From: Micropterix aruncella
Taxonomy: Eukaryota; Arthropoda; Insecta; Lepidoptera; Micropterigidae
Direction: 5' to 3'
DNA: 64,000 nucleotides
NCBI GenBank assembly: GCA_944548615.1
Contig: OX155967.1
Coordinates: 4,437,281-4,501,280, forward strand
Under the pieces are notes generated by a model, which had not been told where the DNA came from, did no database searches, and saw nothing but the letters and a program-made list of their open reading frames with translations. Below, in pieces: positions 21,480 through 34,200 of this stretch (its first letter is position 1; each line of letters starts with the position of its first letter). Both the position numbers and the translations under genes were made by a program.

Positions 21480-21796
21480 TTATAAATAGGATAGAAAACG
21501 AATTTACCGCGTGAAATTTGTAGGACCCGACGTTTCGGTGACGTTGCAGCCGCCGTTGTCTAGGGTAGACTAAAGAGCTGTCAGTCCGTTGTTTTGCGGG
21601 TAGGCCGCAAACCGCCCGGCCCGGCCCCCCACCACCGTTATAACCTACGCAGTGGCGGCAGCGGTTTGCGGCCTACCCGCAAAACAACGGACTGACAGCT
21701 CTTTAGTCTACCCTAGACAACGGCGGCTGCAACGTCACCGAAACGTCGGGTCCTACAAATTTCACGCGGTAAATTCGTTTTCTATCCTATTTATAA
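21480..21796. mobile_element. Foldback MITE with 136-bp arms
   Basis: Arms 21480-21615 and 21661-21796 are perfect complements around a 45-bp GC-rich loop. Arm sequences include CGACGTTTCGGTGACG and CTAGGGTAGACTAAAG. A diverged relative is at about 30150-30360. Confidence 0.8.
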
Positions 21797-22222
21797 TGTC
21801 AAACAGCCGCGATAGTCTTCGATTTTATTCCTTGTTAAATACACAATGTTCTAAAGTATGTGCATCATTAAACCGCACGCTTGATTCGTAATTTTTTTTT
21901 TGTTGATTTACAAAATGAAAAAAATATATTCAAATTTTGTGGGAGTGCTTGGGGTAAATCGCAGCATTTTTATCGATATCGATATTGATGAATTGGCACG
22001 GAGTCACATTCTTAACTATTGGATTGACAGTTGGCTACAATGCGATGTTACTGTTTCTGCTACTGGCACCTTATTTGTACGTAACTCCATACAAAAGTGA
22101 ATTTCAATTCAAATGTACTGAGTTCCGCATCTTATTTATATGATCAGTGATTATTAGTTTTTCCGTTTGAAGACTCGCAACGTGCTCGCAACATAAGTTT
22201 GTGACTCGCAAAATAGAAAACG

Positions 22223-25200
22223 ATGGCTCCTCGCAAGAGAAATAAGAAGACGAAGAAAGATGCTGGTGATGTAAAGGGTTCGGCGATCGCGGAAGTTGCT
22301 GGTTTGTTTATTTACATTTTTCGATTGTTGTGGGAATTTACGACAGGCAGGCTTTTGACCAATTCCGATTAATTAAAGATCTATCTCAAGGCTCCACGTT
22401 CCGGGTTTAGTCTGAAATGCGCTTATAACGCAGCCGAGCGGCGCATATTGGTTATCTGGATAATGAGATGGACGAATTATGGGAAGATTTCGTGGTAGCC
22501 GCCTGACGCGCACTGCAGGGGATGCGGTGCGTTGCGCTTCATTTTTAACGCCGTACGGAAAAAAACGCATTTTTGTAGTCCGCGGACTACGGGGAAATTT
22601 TCGGACTTCCATCCAGTGGCGCACCGCAGCAAATCTGCAGCAATCCAAAGAATTTAAAACTAGATCTGTTTTTTCCATAGTGCGCGAGCTTTTATGTGAT
22701 ATAGTTCACAGATTTTCCGAAAATAAAATGCACGGAATTCTACCGCAGTGCGAAGTAAGCGTAACTCAGCCGGAGACCGAACGTTGACCATGACAACCGT
22801 GTTTTCAATATATCAGAATGGCATTATCACTGCCGTAACAGGTGGCATAAATGTCAGTAGAATAAAAAAATCGGTTGTGTCACCCCAAGACTTTCCCAGC
22901 AAGTTGACAAGCCCTCATGGCAAACCCCCCCTCCCCTGTGCGCCAACCCAACCTTCCCCCGTGCGCCAAATTGTTGTATATATTTGTAGTATTTTCCGTG
23001 GGATTAAGACGGTTTTTTTTTCCAAAAACGATGTAGTGTTTTCGTAAATATGGCAGACTTTAAATATTAATTTGTGTCGATTGTATACGAGATATTCCAA
23101 CCAAAATTTCACAACGTGATTTCGATCCAACAAGGCATCTTGTGTACCGATTTTTAAGTCTAATTGCAATATTTCAGGATTGAAGTATGACTAGCTTGCC
23201 CTCTGGTGGACGAAGATCTTTTCAACTCTTGCCATGACCGAATGATGCCTGCATGGCAAATTTCAGCTTAATCGCTTAACCCTTCGGCTACGTAACGACC
23301 AAATTTGGTTGCACATCAGAACACCGTTGACTACGTAACGACCAATAATGACGGCTTGCTCCCGGAGCGCACAGTAATATTATTCTCTAATTCGAATGCA
23401 TCCTAAATTCCATACCAAATATCTTATTATTACCATAGATACAGTTGGCCGCTAGAATAATTTCGCACGTCATTTCGAGGATATTTCTTGTAAAATTCCA
23501 TTGTCAAACATCATATTTTTTTTTTTTCGAGAAATCATTAAAAAAATGTTGGTGTTTATGAGCTAATATCTAAATATTTTTTTATAAGTAAATAAGCAAA
23601 ACGAAATATTAACTTTGATAGAGAATCTAACAAATATCACGATAGTATATAATAAATAAATACAAACGGAGCTGCCATGGAATTCACCGACCGGAGTCGG
23701 GCCCATCATAATACTATTTTTTTTTACACTTCTGGGGGGTGAGCAGTGGATTCCGGACTTACGAACCGGCTGTGGTAGGTTTAGGACAGCTGTCTTGCCA
23801 CATGTGAGCGTTCACCTTGCCACCCATTCACTCCCCCTTCGAAGCCATAGAATTTGAGATGCGCAAATCGCAGTTTTAGATAATTTTTCTAAGAAAGAGT
23901 TGATTATTTTTCTGGAAAGGCCAAGATCTTTAAAGAGGTGAAATAGAGATTTAGCTGGCAGGCCACGAGCGCCAACTTCCACCGCGTGAAGGTGAACAGT
24001 GAAGCCGTTCCGGGTTACGGCATTTGCAAGATCATGGTATTTATTTAATTTGTACTCGTGGTCTTTTGGGATATTTGATTCCCATGGAACAGTTAATTCT
24101 ACAATAAGAGCCACCTTCCGAGATAGAGAGTAAAGAGTTATATCTGGACGGAGGGCTGTGCATCCGAGACTTTCAGGGAATTTATACTGCTTAGAGACCG
24201 AATCAACCTCCAGAATCCAATCTGTAGCTTTCTCGATTATTGAGAAAGGTTTTGTAGTTAAATGTTTTTTGCCTTTAGAGCCATCCCGCACAAACTGTAT
24301 TGGTGGTTTGGAGGATACTGTCAAACCCTTGTTGGCACGAGCCACTGAGAGACTAATTACCTCGCGAATAACAGCGAGAACTTTGTCATGGCGGTAAGTG
24401 TACCGTCCTTGATCTAAGGCCACCTTGCAGCCAGCTAGAATGTGTCTAGCTGTGCAAGGGGTATTGCTACAGAGGGGACAAGAACTATCCTCGGCAAAGC
24501 TCCAACGAGCGAGGTTACTGGGGTCTGGAAGTGTATGCTGAAAGGCATTCAAATAAAATTTCAGCATCTCTGGCGTCCAGTCATAGAGCATTACCTTCCA
24601 GTGCATTGGAGGCGGAATGCAAAAGTCCCCAATTGTTGTCCAATCATTCTGGCATTGAAGGCCAATAGCATGAGCCATACTCTTGCTGTCGTAATCTCCC
24701 CGCAAAAGAGACTTCTTCAAGTCCACGTCGCTCGTGGTTGTACTGCCATACCCCAGACCAGTGCCATTCTGGCTGAGGAACTTTTTGTGGAAGTCTACGC
24801 GGGCTTGTAGATCATTTGAATCACTACGGTCACTTATTACGTGCTTCGATATTGCCGGATCTTTGGAATTGCACAGAATCGAATTTTTGGTTATTCTGGA
24901 GTTGGCGTAGAGCAGAGAGGGCAGTTTAAGCGCTAGCCCAAAATTTTGTTTGGACCTGAAGAGAGTCGAGGGGTCAGCTGGTTTGGCTAAGGACAGCCAG
25001 GATTTTAAACTAGCTGTCACCAGCGCATCTAGACGGGACAGTTGGGTTTTGGTAAAATCGTAAATAAGAAAGGGCCATGACAAATGTGACGTTAGATAAT
25101 TGTCATAGATCCAGGCCTTACGAGGGCCAGAAATTAGCAAGGCATCTATTTTCGCCAGGCAACTTTTGAAATGCTCTATAACATGATCGCCCGAGACGTC

Positions 25201-28200
25201 TTTTCCCTGATGGGTGATTTTTCTGCCGAGGAATTTGAAATGATTGTTTGGGTCTATAAGGGAGATATTAGAGCCCTTATAGACCAATTTGGGGTCATAG
25301 GATGTAAATTTTGTGCCCATGCGGGCGAGTCCAAGGCAAAAACATTTGGAGGGCTTCACTTTTATACAGCCTGACCAGTCGCAGAAAAGCTCCACTTTCT
25401 GTAATAGCAGGGAAAGCTGCTTGGGGCTTCTGGTGATGAAAGTTAGGTCGTCGGCAAAAGCGAGGCACGACGAGGTGTATTGGCCGTCTGTTTTAAAACG
25501 GTAGCCCCACTTCCTGTCAAACTGGGTCAGGCTTTCCAGCAGTATATTAAAAACTATATTAAAAATCGTTGGGGAGAGGCAACAGCCCTGAAATAGTCCA
25601 ATTGAATATGGTATAGAGCGGGTAGTCCATTCTTGCGTTTTAACATGGAAAGTCAGACAGTTGTAGTAGGAGGCTACAATGTCACGCACGACTGGGGGGA
25701 AGTTGTACCAGCGGAGTGCAAAGTGGAGGAGACTGTGTCGGACTGACCCAAAGGCATTCTCTAGGTCGAGCCAGCATACATTGATTTGGCGCTCGTGCTG
25801 TCTCGCATCCTTGATGGCAGCAGCCAGGAGAGAATTGTGCTCGAGGCAGCCCGAGACGCCACGCATGAAGCCTTTTTGAACTGATACTCCAAGGTACTCA
25901 TTCCGGTGCATGAATTCGCTCATCCTCGTGTGGACTATGCTAAAAAAGATTTTGGCCACAGTGTCTGTGAGAGCAATGGGCCGAGCGTCCTTTGGTCCGG
26001 TGCAAACTGGGACCTTCGGAATTAAGATGACTGTCGCTCAGCCAAAATTCTGTGGGACTACACCGCTATTCCATATATTTCGGAAGATGGATCCTAAATA
26101 TTGCAGAAGGCAGGGGCATTTTTTGTATACTAAATAGGGAATACCATCGGGACCCGGAGTAGAGCCCGACGGCTTCCTCTTTACTTGATTAAGAATCTCA
26201 TCTAGAGATGGAGGTTGAGAAGCAAAAGCTACCGTAGGCAGGGGCGGAGGTGTAATGCCCGGCGGAGGGCTGTAATTATGGAGCCGCATTGGGTCCTCAT
26301 ATGTGGTCGAAAAATATTCCGTGGCCATTTCTTCCGGGATTTGGATTTTTCCCTTGGCGGCAGACAAAACCGTTTTGCTGTAGATAAAACGGTTTTTGTC
26401 GAACCGGGCTTCCTCTTTGGATTTGAGAAATGCTGCCTTGCGCTTGTCGTTTTGCGTTGCTACGCTCTGTATGAGTTTTAGTATAGAGCGGTACGCGCGC
26501 GAGAAGTTGTGGCAGAGGGCTTTATCCCCGGCTTTCTTGGCTTCACGTAACTGGCGACGAAGTAGCCGCTTTTGCCTACGGAGCTTTGCCTTAAATGCGT
26601 TTTCTCTGTGAACCGGGTCGACATGGGTAGATTTTGGGTAAACACCCGAGAAGTATTCATGGACCGCCACCTGGAAGGATTAATTAGGGTTCCGTATTTT
26701 TCCATAAGACAAGTACAAGTTCAAAATGCCGAGTTTTTTTTCACTTTTTTGACTTTCTCATATTTATTCATAATTATTTAATTGTTTTACAAAATGAGAT
26801 TTCAATATTCAGTATACAAAATTTCAATTCGATTATTGCAAAGTTATTGTTTTTATGATTGCTATAGTAGTTCCATAGTTATAGTACTTTTTGTCGAACG
26901 GGTCGATATTGCAAGAAATTCCAATAAATTGCCGCGGTCTGCTGTGAAATTATGCCGCTACTCGAAGGGTTAAAGCGTTTAGACGTTATCGTGTAGGAAT
27001 ACATACGCGCACACACACACTCACATACACACACACACATACACAATCACAATTTTTAAAATGCACAATCACAAAAGTTTCCTTGGGCTGGGAAAGTAAA
27101 AAGAAGTGTTGGGTTAAAAATATCTGCTACTGTAATAGTCCAACATAAATATTTTGGATTTAGATTTTATAACCATAAGATTTCAGGAATTATTTAAGAA
27201 TGAATTATATACTATTTGATCTCCTATTAAATTTAGTGACTGTATTTGACTCCTATTAATTCAGAAATAAGACACAATACATAGAGAAAGTATCAGTGCT
27301 AAACAATGATTAGCAGTAACTTGAAGGTTTCTAGCGATGGGAAACATATAAACCGCTTTTATCACAACTGATACTTGAAACACCCGGCCGCATCGAATGC
27401 CGCGCGCGAGCGAGTGGCCTAACTAACTCCCTAACTGCTTTTACACTGCCCTAACTAGTGCATTAGTTAGAAGTTAGGACGGTCGGCCGATCTCTAGATC
27501 AGGATTCTTACTGGCTAACTGCGATTACACTGTAACAGAAATCCCTTTTTTCTGTGCATCTGTCACCTGCTTATAGGGATTGTTAGTTTTCAGAGTTTTT
27601 CTATTGGAAAATCATATTGAAAAAGCGTACTTTCTACTGTCACAAACTTTCTAACCTTAAAACTCAAAATCTGATAGCTTACAAAAAAAGTTTGCGTAAG
27701 TCAGGTTAGCCACCTTACAGTGAAATAAGAATAAATAAATCTTAATTAATCTTAATGTAATAAATAAATTCTAATTAAAGAATAAAACACTGCGTAAAAT
27801 AATACTTTTATTATGATTTTTTGGCATTAACTTAATAATTTATTCCATCATAAAATACAAAATATTGATTTGGTCGGTTGGCCAGACTGGCGAAGGCTTT
27901 CAGATTCAAAATTACCTAGATTGCAAAATGGCAGGCAGGTGGGTGTGTTTTTTTCTGCTGCAGCGATCTGGGAGAACTAAAGTATTTTAGCTGATCTAAT
28001 CCCGATTGAGGATTGTCAAAAAGTAAAATAACATGTCTTAGTGATTATATTGCAAATAAAAATAGTCAAGATATTATTAATATGTACCTAATAATAGAAA
28101 AAGTCAGTAAATGTTAGTCAAATTCTTTCTTCAATAATAGAATAGTCAATAAATTTTAGTTTAATTCGTTTAGAAATTTTAGTTTAATTTAGTTTAATTC

Positions 28201-31200
28201 GTTCTTTCATTATTGTACATACCTATACCTATTACTGTCGAGTAGCAACAGGTGAGTGATGTCACAGCACTAATGTCTGTGGTAGGGAGACTGAACGCTG
28301 GTCCCTGCACCTCAGCCACCGCTTAAATTTAGCTCAGTCCCCAACTGTACATGATCAGTGGCGGTGCTATAATACGAAATAAATTAATAGTAGTTTTAAA
28401 AAAAACACTAAAAACACACTTTTATAAATGCACGTAAAAACCACATCATCAGACCTTGAAACCTAATCGTGGTCAAAGTTCATTCCAAGACTTTTCTAAC
28501 AAGTCCAAACACAGCTATGATACGATGTTCCATCATGAAGTTCCAGTTCATGTCTTTTGACTCCATCATCAGATCAGTTCGACAGTACCATATTATTGTA
28601 TTGTCATCAGAACTACATACAGCTGCCGTTTTCATGACGCTACGATCCTTGGAAGATGGTTAAATTAGTTACCTTAGATTCCATTACATAGTTACATACA
28701 GGTCGACCTAATAAAAGTGTGTTAAAAAAACAAATTTGTCAATTGTTTGATTTACAAAAATTGGAAGCTTTAAGTGGACCGTGAATAAAGTTACCTTATA
28801 TCAGAAATTGAATAAAAACATCTACATTATTGGATGATATTCTGGGTTTTATTAACAACCGGAAAAGGCCTGAAAGGTTTACTAAAATGAGACTATGATC
28901 ATTATTTTACGGTTATAATAAAGTCCTGAACATGAAACCTTAATAACCGATGATCTTATTAATCCAAACAAAAAACTAGGATCATACATTTTTGTACACT
29001 TACGCCACGGTGTGGGATAAGAGTGCACACTACTATAGGGTAGGTATAGTTACCCCAAAGTAAGATTAATTTTGGAATTTATGTAGAATTGCAGCTTTTT
29101 TTATTTATCAAAAAAAAACTACTACATTTCATCGTTGTAATGTTATATCTGATAGAAAATAGCCTCGACATGCAATATTTTTTCGGAGATATTTTTTTCA
29201 AATTTACATAGCATGTGGGTTTTTTTAATAGTTAGTTTTTTAATAGCAATATAGTTTTTAAAAAAAACGATGTGTTTAATGCTTTCTTTAACCCCTCAGG
29301 CCCCGATTGGCCGATATCGGCCACAACACGATTCAGCATGACTGCCCCGTTTTAATTTTATTTTAATTTAATTTGTTTTATTTTATTATGTTTTATTATG
29401 TTAATATGTTTCATTTTAATTATCGGTACAGTGGTTTGACAGTAATAATGTTTTGATGAGACAGTGTCGTAATTTAATATTTTTACTAAAAAAAATTGGG
29501 ACAGCAACTTGTCAATCGGCTGAGGGGCCGAGCCCTGAAGGGTTAAATGCCTATGTCTCGTTAATTTACTGAGGCCGAATAAAGATTATTACAGGTTTGA
29601 ATCAGCGTGGTGATTTCAAGGTCCCAGAAACCCAAAAAAGGGTTTTTTTTTTTAAATGTGCTTGTCGTCCACGCGGTCATGTGACAGCATGCACAGACAA
29701 AACTACTAGACCGATTCGGTTAAAATTTAGTAAATGGGGTTCTTTAAGGAGTGTTTTCGTAAAACTAAAGTACATTTTTTCTTTAAAACGTCTTAACGAT
29801 TTTGATAAAAAATTGTTTAACCCTTGGAGTAAATGGGTATTTTCATGGATGCATCTGTTTCTTTTGCAGGATTTTCGGCGACATCGACCTTAAAGTACTA
29901 TAACTACGAAACTACTACACCAATCATAAAAAGAACAACTGCACAATGATTGCATTGAAATTTCGAATATAGAATATTGAAATATCATTTTGTAAAATAA
30001 TTAGATAATTATGAATAAATATGAGAACGTCAAAGAAGTGAAAAAAACGCGGAACCAGATCTGGTCGTATCATACTCAACGGATAATTGTTTCAGAACCA
30101 GATTTGGTCGTATCATACTCAAGGGGTTAAAAATATTATAAACAAGATGAAACAGATTTACCGCATAAAGTCTGTGGAGCCCGGCGTTTTGGCCAGGTTG
30201 CAACAATCGTTGTCCAGGGTAGACTGTCTCCCTGGCCAGGTTAGACAGGATAGTCTACCCAGATTAGACAGGTTAGACAGGGTAGTCTACCCTGGACAGT
30301 GGCGGATGCAACATCATCAAAAGATCGGGTACTATAATTTTCACGTGATAAATCCATTTTATCTTGTTTATGATGTCAAACAATCGCGATAGTTATTCGA
30401 TTTCATGTTTAAAGATAGTGATAGAATGCCCTTACCAGTTGTTTCAGGAAAACTCCATATGTGCAATGCGCTGGCAATGTGCATTCGCAAGGTGTTGGGC
30501 CATTTATTTTATTTACCCTTTATTGACTAAAGTATTTTTTTCACATTGCAGGAAGCAACAAAATACCATCAAAATGCTCAAAGCCCAGCAGCATAGTCTT
30601 AGCCGTAAATGAAAATAATCTGAAGTCGCCTTTCCTTGAAAACTTTGAATTGACAACCAAATCGCCTGAAGCCACATCCAGAAAAAAAAGAGGACGACCA
30701 AAGAAAGTATTATTATTGAAAGGTGCAGAGAAAAGCGATAAGCCAGTAGCGAAACGTTGTACGAGGCTGTCGGGCCCCGTTCCAGATATGACCAAGTTGC
30801 CCGAGAAGAACTCTCCTGAAAAGAAACAATCTGAGAAATATTTTCCCGAAATTTCCCCATCATTTGAAAATGTAACTGTTAGTTTACCGGAGCATGACCA
30901 GGTGAAAGCAAAACCGAATAAATCGAAGTCCATATCCCCAAGCAAGATGCAAAATATCATGCCTTCAACGAGTAAGCTACTCGACCTGTCTTTCATTCCA
31001 GATAATGAAACGTTCGGTCGAGACACAACAGGCCGTCCAGAAATAGTAGATTTGAGTTCATCGCCACTCGAGCCCTATAAATCAAGAGCGAAACCGAGGA
31101 AATCGAAAGCAATTTCCCCAACAAAGAAGCAAAAGGTGCTCGACATGCCATTCATTTCAGATGAAATGTCTAATTGTTGGAAAGATTCCCAGGACAAGTA

Positions 31201-34200
31201 CAATTATATATCCTTAAGTTGTTTGCAAGACATAATCGGGTGTGAAGTTATAAAAAAGGAGAGCTCAGAAGATGCAATAAAAAGCAATAAGGATAATCCC
31301 ATTACTTTAACAGCTGTAACGACCACTCTGAGTGATGCAGTTCTATGTGAAACGTCCGTTGAGAGTGCTACAGCTGCCATTCCGTTTGAAACGACTGACG
31401 TTTTGCGTGAAACGGCGAACGAACAAGAGCGAAAGACAAAACAAATTAAGGGTAAAAAACAAGATGCTGTGATTCCGACATCTACCAATACGAATGAAAC
31501 AACGAACATTCCGAGCGATGCTAATATAGTTCCCCGGGAAATGGCCATCGTTAAAGCTACGAGCGCTAAAGCTGCCGTTCCTTGTGAAACAATAGTCGTT
31601 CTGGCTAAAACAAAGAAAGAACAAGAGTCACAGAAACGACTGAATAGACGCGAAAAACGAGATCACAGTTCATTCATTCTGACATCTACTATCAACGAAA
31701 CGACTATTCCGAGGGATGCCTCTATAGTTCCATGTGGAACACCCACAGAAACAGTTGCGAGCGCTTCAAATGTCATTCTGAGTGATGCTGTTGAAGAGAA
31801 GCAACCAAAGACACGGCAAAGTAACTGCAAACAACTGGATAGTGATCATCATTCGGAAAGGACTATCATTTCCAGCGATGCCGCTGTAATGAGCAAAACG
31901 ACTATCGAAGCAGTTGCGAGCGCTAAAACTGTCGTTCCGCATGATGCAACAGTCGTTCTGAGTGAAACGGCGAAAGAACATATGGCAAAGACACGTCAGA
32001 GTAAGCGCGCAAAGAAAGATGACAATTCCATTATTCCGACATTTACTATTAACGAAACAAATGTGATTACGAGGGACGATCCTGTAGTTCCTTGTGAAAC
32101 GTCCATCAAAACATTTGCGAGCACAAACGTCGCTATGAGTGATGCGACAAAAGACAAATTGCCAAAGACACGGGAAAGTAACCGCAAACAACGGGATAAA
32201 GATCCATCGATCCCAAAATCTCCTACTTTTCCAAATGAAATTATGAGCAAAGCGACCATCAAAGCAGTTGCGAGCGCTGAAGCTGTCATTCCCTGTGATG
32301 CAACAGTTGTTCTTAGTGGAACTGCGAAAGAACATAAGGTAAAGACACATCAGAGTAAGCACAAAATAAAGAATGACGACTCCGTTATTTTAACATGTAC
32401 TACCAACCAAACAACTGCTATACTGAGGGATCCTGTAGTTCTATGTGAAAGGTACATGGAAACATTTGCGAGCGCTCTGCATGATGCTACGAAAGAGAAA
32501 CAGCCAAAAACAAGGCAAAATAACCGCAAACAACGAGATAGTGATCCATTGACTCCAACAACTGCTACTTTGCCAAATGAAAGGTCTATCATGCCTGTCG
32601 ATGCTGCTGTCAAGGACAAGAAGGACAACAAAAAGGACAAGAAGCGCAACGAAAAGGACAAGAAGCGCAATAAAAAGGATGACGATGCCATTATTGCAAC
32701 ATCTACTACCGTTGAAACTGTTATTCCGAGTGACCATGCTGTAGTTCCATGTGAAATGTCCATCGAAACATTTACGAGCATTTCGCCTGTTGTACCTCAT
32801 GATGATTCCTTGATTCCTGCGTTTACCATTATGAATGAAGCAACTATCATTCCGAGCGATGCTGTCGCAGCTTCGTGTGAAACGCCCATCGAGACAGTTC
32901 CTTGTGAAACAACAGTCATTGTAAGTGAAACGGTAAAGGAACAAAAATCAAAGAAACATCGAAGTAAGTTCCAAAAACCCTATGACAATTCGGTGTTTGC
33001 GAAGCCTACAGTCGTTTCGAATGCATCGCTCATAATTTCGAATGAACCAATGAAAGACAGCAGAAATGAGGAGCAAGGGTCGAAGAAAAATAAACGCGAT
33101 CGTGACACTACAAGGGTAGCTCCGAGTAAAACTCCAGTCGTTGTCTCAACTGAAACAATGAAAAAATCCAGGGCAGATGAGGAAAAGAAACGACAGATAC
33201 GAAAGGACAAAAAACACAGCACTGCTGAAGGTTTAAGTGTCAGTAAAACCACTGAGAGAGGCTTGACAAAACCACATAACAATTCGTCTGCTCCGATCGC
33301 TGCTAATATACTTCTGACTGGTGAAGAAGTTATTTCTCTTCCGATTGAAAACGAAAATAAGAACTCTAACTGCTCGCATGATAATCACAAAACGACTAAA
33401 ACGCCAGGCGTCATTCCGAGCGCTGCTGTTACTAAACTTTCGGCAAAAACTGATAAAGGAAAGTTGAAGAAAAATCACTTTCAAGCCGCCATCCCGAATA
33501 CTGCGCCAGAAAATGAAAATGCCCAGGCAGGGCCGAATTGCATTGCCCGAAACGAAACGACTGAACGAGAGGAATTGCTGAAAATGTTCAACGCGATAGA
33601 AGATTCATTTGCAGAGGAGGAGCGTATGTCGGTTCTGGAGATGCATGCGGATATGAATTATTGGGAGGAGAATTGTGCAGATGTTTGGGAGGCAAATCCG
33701 TTCGGCCCGTGCAAAAGAGAGTGGAAGGCCGTGCAAAACCGGCAACCGGACGAATGGGATGCGAATCCGCTTCCAGAGGCGCTTCCAGAGGCGCTTCCGG
33801 AGGTGGAGGCTATTCCGAGCCATTCGTCCGAAGCGGATCCCTTCCGTTTTCCCTCACCCACTTTCTCCGACACGGACGACATTCTCTCCCTGGCCCCTAG
33901 CAGCTTAAACTTATCTATTGCCATCTGTCGCCCCGCCGAGCAGGTGCATTGGAAAAGGTCTGACCCTGTGAAGCCTGTCGTAGCTCCTATTCGAGTCGCT
34001 GAGGAGACCAAAAGCATTCTCGAGGGGATTTGCTTATTGGCGAATTGCAACAAGTACGGTTGTATGAACAAGCATCAACGGCCGCAAGACCTCTCGGAGG
34101 AGATAAGCGCAAGGCTGTCTGCCGCTACGAGTCCACAGCTATTGGCGGCGTACGACTCCATCCGGGGCCGGCTCGAGCTGTGCAATTACTGGCTGCATTT

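Larger units (their letters stand above)
26681..30551. other. Intron of AT-hook gene copy 1, repeats only
   Basis: Contains a CA microsatellite (about 27005-27045), a TTAA MITE (29288-29546) and a degenerate foldback (30150-30360). No coding exon recognised. A short direct repeat ACCAGAT(C/T)TGGTCGTATC occurs at about 30055 and 30098. Confidence 0.45.

Noticed and set aside
30513..33484. Minus-strand ORFs with hydrophobic, Phe/Cys-rich repeats resembling membrane proteins
   Set aside because: Antisense of the Lys/Thr/Glu-rich repeats of the AT-hook gene; no independent support.
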